Below are positions 20,301 to 30,879 of a DNA stretch of 64,000 nucleotides, one piece after another (within the stretch, counting starts at the first letter, position 1; each line of letters starts with the position of its first letter). The notes beneath the pieces were generated by a model. The model was not told where the DNA came from and did not search any database. It worked only from the letters and a program-made list of their open reading frames with translations. This DNA comes from Odiellus spinosus (taxonomy: Eukaryota > Arthropoda > Arachnida > Opiliones > Phalangiidae): the NCBI GenBank assembly GCA_963920705.1, contig OY987226.1:32911686-32975685 (forward strand). The letters are read 5' to 3'. A program made the translations under genes and the position numbers.

Positions 20301-20763
20301 CGGCAAAACAGCGTTGCCAACCGTACGATAACTATCGTATTTGTACGATATTTCGAGCTCAAGTACGATGTACGATAGTGGGTCGACTATCGTACGCAAA
20401 ACATCCGATAATTTGAAATTCTCAAATTATCGTACGCGAAACGTACGATAATTTGAAGGCAGGTCAAGTCAAGACTATAAATACATATGGCGTATCATAA
20501 AGAACACGGTCTATATTGTTATATACCTTCTCGACGGCGAGGAAAGTCAGCCTATATCTAGAGACTAGAGTAGACACCCTGACCCGTTCTATGCGCAACA
20601 ACGTTTGAACGCTGCTAGACGTCCATAAAACGCTTAGCAATCCGTAAATAGTTTGCTTTTTCCTATCACTTTTACGCGTACGATAATTTTAGCAAAAATA
20701 CTATAGTTTCGAGCCCTCGGTACGACAATCAATTGTTCAAAGGTTGGCAACGCTGCGGCAAAA
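20301..20763. mobile_element. hAT MITE with 8-bp TSD CGGCAAAA
   Basis: Element 20309-20755 (447 bp). Left terminus CAGCGTTGCCAACC, right terminus GGTTGGCAACGCTG: perfect 14-bp inverted repeats of the CAGNGTTGCC type common for insect hAT transposons. CGGCAAAA is duplicated at 20301-20308 and 20756-20763. The inner ends are loaded with the motif CGTACGATA or TATCGTACG in both orientations (more than eight times in the first 150 bp), typical of subterminal transposase-binding repeats. No transposase is encoded. Confidence 0.9.
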
Positions 20764-22320
20764 CCTGATTTTAAATAATGATGAGGTGAAAATTCACATT
20801 CAGATTACTTGTCATATTGAAAAAGAAAGGGTTTATCTAATATTGATTGTAATTATGTAATTATAGCGCCTGACGTTATCGACAGCGGCGCCGCTTCGAC
20901 TTGGTGTCTCGGACTAATACATTTCCCTAAACTATTTGTCGTTTATTATGTTGGCGTTTATTTATTCAAACTATTTAACTTGATTCATGGAGAATCCATT
21001 AACTAATATGAATAAGATAATTAATACATTTGTGGCCGTGTAATTGGAATGCTTGTTATCACTCACGGGTATCCGTACAATATCTCGAAAGGAGAGTATT
21101 CGAATGAACGAAATCGTGATATGACACAAGCGCGATAGTACGCAACATCAAGAATAGATTGAACACAAGAATATGGAAGAGCTATACCTTTGTCCGCGCG
21201 CTAGTCTCAAGCGGATGGAGCCTACTTTGGTCTTACGCCGCGCCTCATGACACGTGCGCAGGAAGCGATAGGCTGTTTTCTACGATAAGTGCGGGGGGGG
21301 GGGGGGATATCAGGCTGCGGGGATAGGCGCTGCCGGTAGAGCTAGCTCTCTGTCGCGGACCTCGAAAGCTCGTGATTGGGTGAAAATCAAAACGCATATA
21401 ACGTCAAATCTAGTAAGCTCCACCTGCTCGAAACTAGCGTTATACCAGAGGTATAGCGTACGGTTCGATATTCTTGTAGTGAATCTCTTGGCAACATCGA
21501 TTAGACACAATCGCGATATGACAATCTTGATTTACATTATATCAAATGGACCCAATATAGGCCAGTCAAAATAGGTTTCGACCCGGAACTATTTAGGTAC
21601 AAGCAACTCTAAACGGTTTCGGGGTCTATTAGGGCTACTCAATGGGCAAAAAGAGGGTTGTCACTTTTTACGAAGGGCAATAAGTCTAAAAATGGCCGCC
21701 ATTTTGTCTATTTTCAAGTTTTTGTTTTTTTTATATAAAACTGCAAATTTTAAGTATATATAAAATTAGAAGATTGTTTTGACTGATGATTTCCTGTCAT
21801 TTGGCGTGCCATATGATATAATTGCGTTAGTGCCATCTAGTGTACATAGATGGACCTCGCGTCTAGACAGAACTTTTAGGTTATTATTTCTTAATATGCT
21901 TAATATGCGATAATTTTCTTATTCTTAATAATAAACACGTAATTTATGTTGACAAATGACAGAAATATAGTAGTATATATATATATATACATTATTTTTA
22001 TTATTTTCCCTAACAATGGTAAATGTTATGGATAGTTATTTACATTTCATCGTAATCTGACCAATCTTCATTTTCTTCATCGTTTTCTTTAAAGGCATTG
22101 TGACAACCAATCCCGTTACATTCACTGTACATAGCCGAACAATACACCACTTTGCTCTTCCACTGTGTGCATGCCCGCGCTCGAAACGCTTACTAGTGGC
22201 GAAAAAAAAAACGTTCACTTGGTGAGGCGCGCGTAGTACCCCGCGTATTACACCATGCATTTTTTCCCTGCCATTTTCACCAAGCGAAAGTTCGCCCTAT
22301 GCCGCTATAGCGCCCCAAGT
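20764..22320. other. No gene recognised
   Basis: Unassigned sequence. It holds a G16 homopolymer at about 21292-21306, a short TA microsatellite near 21975, and GC-richer stretches without splice-bounded coding potential. I found no lectin or LDLa exon here. Confidence 0.4.
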
Positions 22321-22329
22321 AATGGCTTA

Positions 22330-22680
22330 ATGGTGTATTCACTAATATGGTCCACATGAACCTTGCACTCCACTTAACACCTCCCTCTACGGGTCTTTGT
22401 GGTGCAGTTACCGAATGCCTAGGGTTACGATAAACGTCTAGACGTTGAGAAGCAGGGATGTCCTCCTACTCTTCTCGGTTACTCGCTCGATGAACTAAAG
22501 GTCCGCGAAACCTATATAAACCCTTTTTCCATGCCTTATGCCGTGATATATTTTAGTGAATTGAAGCGTATATTGTATTTAAATTTTAATTTAAATAATA
22601 ATATGGTTCAACTTAATCTAATTAATAATTCAGTTGAAAAATCAATTTAAAATTGGGTTAATTTTGCAGTTAAAACGAGC
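22330..22680 (-). repeat. Diverged reverse copy of the DINE-like family
   Basis: Read on the minus strand it aligns by eye with the 8640-9010 part of the family: GGTTCAACTTAATCTAATTA matches exactly in reverse, and the ATATGGTCCACATGAACCTT segment corresponds to the GGTTGATGTGGACC landmark of the other copies. Both ends of the element are missing, so this is an old fragment. Confidence 0.6.
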
Positions 22681-22889
22681 TCTAGGACTAGTCCGACCGG
22701 CAAAAATTAAAAAAAAAAAAAGTAAGGGTGAATTTTGCGGGAAAAACTATTATAGGACCGGGGAAAAACAGAATTTTTGCACCTAAAATGGGGGAAAATT
22801 ACAACCGCCGAGTGGAAACACTTTAACACAGGAATATCGCAGGAGGGAAAGGCCGTCCGAAGCATCCACCAATATTTCCGATAATCTCT

Positions 22890-23110
22890 TATGATAGACC
22901 TTTCATAAAATACCATTCACATTTGGTCCGGCCGGATGGCACCAATCGGCCGAAATCGCCTCCTGGCTCACGGACTAATTCCACCACGCGGCTTCTAGCG
23001 TGTATATTGCTAATTTTCACGAAAACTTTGCTTCCCTCCCCCAAGGTGGTAGTCGAACACTCACCTAGCTCACGGACTATATGTCTTCTAAGTTTCTTAG
23101 TTGCCAACCC
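22890..23110 (-). other. Unrecognised minus-strand open segment
   Basis: About 72 open codons with a mixed, protein-like composition (SKVFVKISNIHARSR). It is bounded by stops, lacks clear splice sites, and I cannot assign a family. It might be a decayed retroelement fragment, or chance. Confidence 0.15.
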
Positions 23111-23159
23111 TGCGAGTAGATGGAGGATTCCACGTAACTATTCACCGCTCTGAATACGT

Positions 23160-23950
23160 GGGTACAATTTATTACTTATATCTGCATCAGGTTACCACAA
23201 CACTATTACACACTCAAGTTTGATAATAATATGGACGATTTTTTTTTTAGGGATAAGTAGCAAATATTCCGAAGCAAATTTTCTTGTACACCATCAAATA
23301 TCAGTTTCGAATATAACTACTGAGATTATAGGAAAATATAGGTTGATTTTCGAAGAAGCTTGGGCTTAATAACTAAAATCAGGGTGAAAACTAATCAGAG
23401 TAAAGCGGATGACACTTGATGCAATTTACCAAATTTTCACTATAATATTTAGCGCCATCTCTATTTTAAAATTATATTTAGTTTTTGTAGATTTTTATAA
23501 ACACGTGCTCTAAATGTTCAAAATTGAAAGAAATCTTGTAAAACAGTAAAATATTGGAAAATAGTCGAAATTATAGGAACTTAATTGGAACACGTGAAAA
23601 AAATTTAAAATATAGGAATTGATTCTTAAAATTAGATCGTTATGGGGAAGTTTCGATTAATCGAACAAACGAATTGACAGAAAAAACTAATTAAGTTTAC
23701 GAACTTTACGCCTCATTGCTTACTATAATAGTGCGATGATTTGTATTCACCTTGGCCACTTTATAAGAGATCTCATTGAGCATATTTCTAGTTAATAACG
23801 GAACGGAACTAGAACGCGTCTTGCAACCAACAACAGAAAAAGTGAAAATCAAACGATGGATGCCATAAAACATAAAAACTGGAAGTTTTTGGTTTTTTTA
23901 TCATAAGTCGTTCAATTAAAAATGTGGTCTTTTTATTTTCTTTTAGATTT
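23160..23950. other. No gene recognised
   Basis: AT-rich stretch with no repeat ends or exons that I can support. Confidence 0.4.
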
Positions 23951-23984
23951 AGAATTTGCGCAGTTCCCACAAGCGCATTTCCTT

Positions 23985-25930
23985 TTGCGCAGTTTTTCAT
24001 TTGCGCAGTTTTTCATTTGCGCAGTTTTTCATTTGCGCAGTTTTTCATTTGCGCAGTTTTTCATTTGCGCAGTTTTTCATTTGCGCAGTTTTTCATTTGC
24101 GCAGTTTTTCATTTGCGCAGTTTTTCATTTGCGCAGTTTTTCATTTGCGCAGTTTTTCATTTGCGCAGTTTTTCATTTGCGCAGTTTTTCATTTGCGCAG
24201 TTTTTCATTTGCGCAGTTTTTCATTTGCGCAGTTTTTCATTTGCGCAGTTTTTCATTTGCGCAGTTTTTCATTTGCGCAGTTTTTCATTTGCGCAGTTTT
24301 TCATTTGCGCAGTTTTTCATTTGCGCAGTTTTTCATTTGCGCAGTTTTTCATTTGCGCAGTTTTTCATTTGCGCAGTTTTTCATTTGCGCAGTTTTTCAT
24401 TTGCGCAGTTTTTCATTTGCGCAGTTTTTCATTTGCGCAGTTTTTCATTTGCGCAGTTTTTCATTTGCGCAGTTTTTCATTTGCGCAGTTTTTCATTTGC
24501 GCAGTTTTTCATTTGCGCAGTTTTCCATTTGCGCAGTTTTCCATTTGCGCAGTTTTCCATTTGCGCAGTTTTCCATTTCCGCAGTTTTCCATTTCCGCAG
24601 TTTTCCATTTCCGCAGTTTTCCATTTCCGCAGTTTTCCATTTCCGCAGTTTTCCATTTCCGCAGTTTTCCATTTCCGCAGTTTTCCATTTCCGCAGTTTT
24701 CCATTTCCGCAGTTTTCCATTTCCGCAGTTTTCCATTTCCGCAGTTTTCCATTTCCGCAGTTTTCCATTTCCGCAGTTTTCCATTTCCGCAGTTTTCCAT
24801 TTCCGCAGTTTTCCATTTCCGCAGGTTTCCATTTCCGCAGTTTTCCATTTCCGCAGGTTTCCATTTCCGCAGGTTTCCATTTCCGCAGGTTTCCATTTCC
24901 GCAGGTTTCCATTTCCGCAGGTTTCCATTTCCGCAGGTTTCCATTTCCGCAGTTTTCCATTTCCGCATGTTTCCATTTCCGCAGTTTTCCATTTCCGCAG
25001 TTTTCCATTGGCGCAGTTTTCCATTGGCGCAGTTTTCCATTGGCGCAGTTTTCCATTGGCGCAGTTTTCCATTGGCGCAGTTTTCCATTGGCGCAGTTTT
25101 CCATTGGCGCAGTTTTCCATTGGCGCAGTTTTCCATTGGCGCAGTTTTCCATTGGCGCAGTTTTCCATTGGCGCAGTTTTCCATTGGCGCAGTTTTCCAT
25201 TGGCGCAGTTTTCCATTGGCGCAGTTTTCCATTGGCGCAGTTTTCCATTGGCGCAGTTTTCCATTGGCGCAGTTTTCCATTGGCGCAGTTTTCCATTGGC
25301 GCAGTTTTCCATTGGCGCAGTTTTCCATTGGCGCAGTTTTCCATTGGCGCAGTTTTCCATTGGCGCAGTTTTCCATTGGCGCAGTTTTCCATTGGCGCAG
25401 TTTTCCATTGGCGCAGTTTTCCATTGGCGCAGTTTTCCATTGGCGCAGTTTTCCATTGGCGCAGTTTTCCATTGGCGCAGTTTTCCATTGGCGCAGTTTT
25501 CCATTGGCGCAGTTTTCCATTGGCGCAGTTTTCCATTGGCGCAGTTTTCCATTGGCGCAGTTTTCCATTGGCGCAGTTTTCCATTGGCGCAGTTTTCCAT
25601 TGGCGCAGTTTTCCATTGGCGCAGTTTTCCATTGGCGCAGTTTTCCATTGGCGCAGTTTTCCATTTGCGCAGTTTTCCATTTCCGCAGTTTTCCATTTCC
25701 GCAGTTTTCCATTTCCGCAGTTTTCCATTTCCGCAGTTTTCCATTTCCGCAGTTTTCCATTTCCGCAGTTTTCCATTTCCGCAGTTTTCCATTTCCGCAG
25801 GTTTCCATTTCCGCAAGTTTCCATTTCCGCAGTTTTCCATTTCCGCAGTTTTCCATTTCCGCAGTTTTCCATTTCCGCAGTTTTCCATTTCCGCAGTTTT
25901 CCATTTCCGCAGTTTTCCATTTGCGCAGTG
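23985..25930 (+). repeat. 16-bp minisatellite TTTGCGCAGTTTTTCA and variants, about 121 units
   Basis: The register never slips: from 24001 to 25921 there are exactly 120 units of 16 bp with no indel. Variants are arranged in blocks: TTTGCGCAGTTTTTCA to about 24520; TTTGCGCAGTTTTCCA to about 24575; TTTCCGCAGTTTTCCA (with a run of CAGGTTTCCA variants) to about 25007; TTGGCGCAGTTTTCCA to about 25663; then one TTTGCGC unit and TTTCCGC units again to the end. The TTTCCGC block thus flanks the TTGGCGC block on both sides, indicating that the latter arose and amplified inside it. Confidence 0.97.
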
Positions 25931-25939
25931 TTCATTTGC

Positions 25940-26060
25940 GGTTTATGTTAGGTTACGTTAGGTAAGGTTAGGTTAGTTAATCACTCGACCTAGCCTGTCC
26001 CCCTTGTTATATTATAAGTTATGTTAGGTTAGGTTAGTTAATCATTTGAACTAGCCTGTC
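25940..26060 (+). repeat. TTAGG-type core with a duplicated ~60-bp unit
   Basis: GGTTACGTTAGG, GGTTAGGTTAG, then AATCACTCGACCTAGCCTGTCCC, followed after TTATATTATAA by a second copy of the same unit. It is the core of the 16-bp-unit transposon and its reverse complement recurs as free minisatellites at 45.07-45.25 and 60.17-60.64 kb. Confidence 0.8.
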
Positions 26061-26189
26061 CCTCTTGTGGACAGCTCGAATGGCAAACTGCGCAAATGGG
26101 AACCGCGCAAATGGAAATGCAGAAATGGGAAACCGCGCAAATGAAACTGCGTGATTGGGAAACTGCGCAAGCGGACGCAAACCATATTT

Positions 26190-26835
26190 CTATTTCCCCC
26201 GTATACTAGTTAGGAAAACTTGGTTGAATTATGTAGTATCTGGAATGTATTTTCTAAAATTTGACCGACAGTTTTATTTGTCACTTTCCCGGTTTGGGGG
26301 AAACGAGAGTATAATTCGTCCCTTCATGGTGTAGGTGCAACGGCATTAATCATTGTAGAAAATGATGGCTAAGCTTAAAGTAAAACACGCGAAGTGTTGG
26401 TTCAATGTACTAAAACTAGACTCGCGAAAGCGATAACGATATATTTGTTGATGTAATTTCCGAGAATGTCTTGTTCCTGAGCCAACATTTTGATTCGTGA
26501 TTATGAGGGCCGGAAGCATCTTTTCTTTTACCCTATTAAGAGAGGCAGTTTACCAAATCTCTCGAAGAATCGCGTGAGCGTTGTTTTGGACAGAGAAAAA
26601 ACGTTAAAAGAGATCATTTTCGAAACTAAAGTGGGAAGAAAGCTACTAAATAGTACCAATCTACGATCTTGTTCGACCGGCTGATAAAACTTTAATCCCA
26701 TCTATAAAAGACGCTGAGATGAACGCGGTGTAGGCAGAAACGTATCGCGTGACAAGTAATTTTCTCCACAAACGACAACATTGTATTTTCAAAAGCTCAT
26801 AATTTAAAGGGTAAATGAAAACTGATGTATCACTT
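26190..26835. other. No gene recognised
   Basis: Single-copy-looking sequence. One open segment of about 64 codons ends in a stop at about 26684 and has mixed composition, but it begins without a clear acceptor or ATG and I do not recognise it. Confidence 0.35.
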
Positions 26836-26837
26836 TC

Positions 26838-27548
26838 TTGATTTTACGTTTTTCTGAATCTACGTTATCGAAAACCTTAGAAAACTCTTATTTTTAAGCA
26901 TCTCCTAAACATGATAGAAAAGGTTTTAAAGATCGGACTGCGTTGTCTGCTTAAAAAAAGGCATGGAGTCCCTGTGTTTTAATTTCCGAGTAAACCATCC
27001 GACCAATAGGCACCGTTTAGACCTTGTGACCCCAGAGAAACCATAGATATCCTTTATATAATGAGGCTAAATATCTTTGATAGAGACCAAAACTGTTCCA
27101 AACGATGTTTTCCTTAATTAAAAATACATTAATTTACCTAAATAAATTTATTTAACTCGCAACACCCGCTTAAGCGTCGTAAAAAATTATCTTTCATGAA
27201 AATGCTAAGCCTAAATTAAGCCTAAAATAAATTAAATTCAAACTCGCGCGCGCGCGTTTGTAATATGGTAGCGTCCTAAATCACGCGCTTCGGCGTCGCT
27301 CGCGTTTCTAGGAGGCTATGGTAATATAAATTATACTCTACACGAGCATGCGGGATTTTGCGAGAGCGCCTATTGGTCGGATGGTTTACTCGGAAATTGA
27401 AACACAGGGACTCCATGCTTTTTTTTTAGCAGACAACGAAGTCCGATCTTTAAAACCTTTTTTATCATATTTAGGAGATGCTTAAAAATAAGATTTGATG
27501 TTTTTCTTAGTTTTTCGATAACGTAGATTCAGAAAAACGTAAAATCAA
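26838..27548. mobile_element. Foldback element with ~175-180-bp inverted arms
   Basis: Left arm 26838-27011 starts TTGATTTTACGTTTTTCTG; right arm 27368-27548 is its reverse complement with a few mismatches and small indels, ending CGTAAAATCAA. The 356-bp loop carries a CG dinucleotide run near 27246. No coding frame. The right end touches the left flank of the DINE-like copy that follows. Confidence 0.85.
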
Positions 27549-27569
27549 CAAGTTGGGAAACCAAAATAA

Positions 27570-30524
27570 TACCTCCCCGACAACCACGTGATGTTAACTA
27601 ACCTAACCTTACCTAAAATATTAAAATTTATGGCATTTGTGGAAGACGAAGATTGAAAGCAAAAAGAAATAATATCTCAATTAAACACTAAATATATTAA
27701 ACCAATAATTCAGATCAAAAATATACTTCTTATCAAGATAAATTTCAATGCAAAAGAATCAAACTTAATTCAAAATAAAATTTTGAGAACCAGAGTCGGA
27801 AAAAAAATTTGCTGAATAATGAATTAATTTTAATATAAATGCGTATCGAGTAAAATAAGCAAGGTCAAGGTTCTTCTTTTAAAACCATATAATAATTTTG
27901 AAGGCTCTAGAGTATTTGCAGACCAAATAACGCCAATAGGCAAAATATTATATCACATTGAACCTATATGCATTTCTTCAGTATACCAACAAAACCCTAA
28001 ATAATTCTCTACTTAAAACCAAACCTAACTAGAGAAAAAAAGGAAAATAAATAAGATATAACCACATAGATTTCAAGATAAATAATCCAGTCCATAATTC
28101 AGTATTAAAACAAAAAATCAGAATTAAGACAACTGAAATTAGCAATCTTTGGTAATATGTAAAATAGCCCTTACACGAACAATTTAAGTAAAGCAAATTA
28201 TCAAATAAACGCCAAATAAGTCAATTAATTAAAATGAAAAATATTAATCTTACCACTACCAAATAGCGGGCAGAAAACACAGACATCAAGATAACATTAG
28301 CAAAATAAATTTTCAACACCGGTAATCCTGAGAACTAGATTCTACAAAATCTTCCTGAATAATAAATTTATTTTAATCTAAAAAATATAAAATCTTAAAA
28401 AAAAATATCTATACAAATAACATATTGATAAACCAATTAAAATTAGATGCGAAAAACATTTAATCTCGATATGAGATTAAATACACAAGGTCAAGGTTCT
28501 TCTTTTAAAACCATATCAGTATTTTGACGGTTGTAGAGTATTTGTAGACCAAGTAACGTGAAAAGGCAAAATGTTATATCAAATTGAACCTATACATGGC
28601 TTTAATGTACAACACAAGTTGTGAAACAAACGTTATTTTACGTGACTACACACTAGCTAAAACGTCACCGAAAATAAACGACAGTAGGCATTAACAAGTT
28701 TGTGGCAGGTTATTCAACATGTAGACCTCAATTATCATGTCTCCTATCCTACGTGGTAATAGTTGGTTTGTTATTCAATGGCGAATTATTAAAGATTGGG
28801 TTTAAAGCACATTCCAGTCACGGAACTCAAGTACATGAAAATCAAAGTAGGTAGTGGAGAAGTTTAAGTTAGATATACGGGTACATTCGCTCCAAAAGTC
28901 AAGTGCAAATCACCCATAAGACCTTACATTATATGAGGCTTTTACGCAGGCTTTAAGGTTATGTACAAGTACGAAGCCCAAACACACGTGTATTAGCTCT
29001 CCTCGACACCGAGGTAAAGGAGGTATCACTCCACGGAGAGAAACGCCAGTCGAAGCAGCTAAGAGCCGCTGTCGAATTACCATCACACTAGTGAATTGGT
29101 ACGGCGAGCGAAAAGGTAACCAGCTTTTCGATCCCAGCTTTTTCTCTGACGGCCGAAATAGTATTTCACGCTTTTATATATGCGATTAACAAAATAAAAA
29201 AAACACCTACACATTTTAATAACTGAGGCTAAGCTAAAAAATTAAATCAATCAATTAAAATAGATAAAAAACAAGACTACTTCCATATGCGTAGAAGTTG
29301 AACTGTATTAGTTTTCCAATCCACCCTGAGTTTGCAGCAGGCCTAAGCCTACAATACCTTTATACCTATGTTTTTGGACTAAATGGTACATGGAAAATAG
29401 CTTAACGCGTGCTGTCAACTCGAGCTGGTATTGAACACACAAATTTCACAAAATTCTTAGACAATTTCTTAAATATCTTCTAAAATAACATTTAAAAAAA
29501 ATTAAATCAATCAATTAAAATAGATAAACAAGTTTATAGAAATTGGCGTAGAACTGTTATTAAGATTCTTCAATCCACCCCGAGTTTGCAGCAAGCCTAA
29601 GCATATACGGCCAGTGATACCTTTGCTTTTTTGAATAAATGATGTATGGAAAATAGCTTAGCGCGTCCTGCCAACTCTAGTTGGTATTAAACAGTCAAAT
29701 TTCTCAAAATTCTTAGACAATTTCTTAAATATCTTCTAAACTATTTCCAATTTCAAATTTAATTTTCAGCTACATTTTTAATTAGATTAAGTGAAACAAT
29801 TTGAATATTTTTAATTATACCTTAAATAATTATTACGTTTAAATTTACTAAAAGATATCACGCCATAACGCCAAATGATACTACACTTCCAAAAAGGGTT
29901 ATATAAGGGGTTCGACTAGCATTATATAGTAACCGATTGTGATAAAATCTTGTGAAGTTCTCACCTGATAAATGCTCAGACGTTTCTCGTAACCCTGGGT
30001 GCCACTGTCGGCCAATTTACCCTTGGGGGGCGATGTTTGAAGAGTGGAAGGTTGATGTGGACCGTATTAGTGAGGGACGCCTCGCTAGTATGGCCCGCTG
30101 AGATCGGAAACTGGAGGTTGGACCTTGGCGCGTGAGGATGGTCGGAGGTGATTATAACAGTGGGAGACGTCCCATTGGCTATAATCGCCTTCAACTGTCC
30201 AGCATCGAGGTTCGACCATGATGCTGATGGTGGAAGGCGATAATATGCAATGGGAGACGTCCGGTTGCATAATATTGCACGACACTTGAAGCTCATTAAT
30301 GTGGCAGCCTGATTATAGGAATTCCCGTTGAACGGAATTGAACGATATGACGGCATGATTACGTCTTGTTACCCAAGATTTTTGCTCCACGAGCTAGGTC
30401 ACGTGATATCCGGTTACACAGGAAGGGACACACACACACACACAAACAGACACACACACACACACACAGACAGACACAACCAGTGTAAAACTTCCCCCTG
30501 AACTAAAGTTCAGTCGGGGAGGTA
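27570..30524 (+). mobile_element. DINE-1/Helentron-like element, long copy A (2,955 bp)
   Basis: Begins TACCTCCCCGAC and ends GTCGGGGAGGTA, an exact 12-bp inverted match; the 3' end is itself a hairpin (CCCCCTGAACT, loop, AGTTCAGTCGGGG). A long CA/GACA microsatellite (30431-30478) precedes the hairpin. The first 1.1 kb is nearly identical to copy B at 36.0 kb. Inside, a segment of about 245 bp is tandemly duplicated (29.25-29.49 and 29.50-29.75 kb). No replication/helicase protein is encoded. About 20 bp before the 5' terminus (CAAGTTGGGAAACC) are also shared with copy B, so the true boundary may lie there. Classification as non-autonomous Helentron is inferred from structure. Confidence 0.7.
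30431..30478. repeat. CA/GACA microsatellite in the DINE-like element
   Basis: Alternating CACACA and CAGACA runs immediately upstream of the terminal hairpin. A shorter version with GACAGACA is at the same place in the copy near 38.22 kb and a CACACAGACAC version near 9330. Confidence 0.9.
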
Positions 30525-30792
30525 AAAAAGTGAAATAAGGTTCAAATTGGTTAGGTTGGGTTTGGTTATATTTATTCCGATTTATTTAAACTGTCAATCA
30601 CGAGATTACTGAATAACACGCATAAATGAACATAGAGATAAGAACCGAGAATAAAGATAAGGATAATTTAAGCATATTCGCTCACGTCAATGATTATAAA
30701 TAGAGAGTATCCCCGCCTTTCCTTCTCTATTAACTGTTAGTAGGTGGATGTTCGAGTTAGCGTGAAGGAGGTGGCATTTAAAGAGAAAAGTT

Positions 30793-30872
30793 GGTACTTT
30801 AAATAGCTAAGTCGGTAGCGTCGCTAACCCACAAGTTATAGGCATCGGTTTCAATTACCGATTTTGGCACCA
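30793..30872 (+). other. tRNA-like sequence (tRNA-derived SINE head or pseudo-tRNA)
   Basis: Contains an A-box-like TAGCTAAGTCGGTAGCGTC and a perfect T-arm: stem TCGGT, loop TTCAATT, stem ACCGA. The D-arm stem GCT/AGC is present, but the acceptor and anticodon stems pair poorly and the base before the putative anticodon is not T, so a functional tRNA is unlikely. It is followed by three copies of TGGCACCAC within 45 bp. Confidence 0.45.
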
Positions 30873-30879
30873 CAAAAAA

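Larger units (their letters stand above)
23953..26183 (+). mobile_element. 16-bp-unit transposon, copy 2, hugely expanded and 5'-trimmed
   Basis: Same order as the other copies: TTGCGCAGTTCCCACAAGCGC start, 16-bp array, TTAGG core, inverted right arm, and GACGCAAACC end at 26183. The array has grown to about 1.95 kb. The first dozen bases of the left terminus (GGTAAGGTTCCA) are missing and no target duplication can be seen, so the left end was trimmed or rearranged. The translations rich in FAQFFICAV or NGKLRKWKTAE are products of the repeat and are not proteins. Confidence 0.85.

Noticed and set aside
23985-25930. CRISPR-like array
   Set aside because: Units are contiguous 16-mers without unique spacers, in a eukaryotic genome.
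23922-25965. Open frames of 460-680 codons on both strands rich in FAQFFICAV or NGKLRKWKTAE
   Set aside because: They are translations of the 16-bp unit in several frames at once; a 48-base cycle without stops explains them.
26490-26684. 64-codon open segment as a lectin-gene exon
   Set aside because: No acceptor in the right phase, no cysteine pattern of LDLa or CTLD, no ATG.
30793-30872. Functional tRNA gene
   Set aside because: T-arm is perfect but the acceptor and anticodon stems do not pair well; kept only as a tRNA-like sequence.
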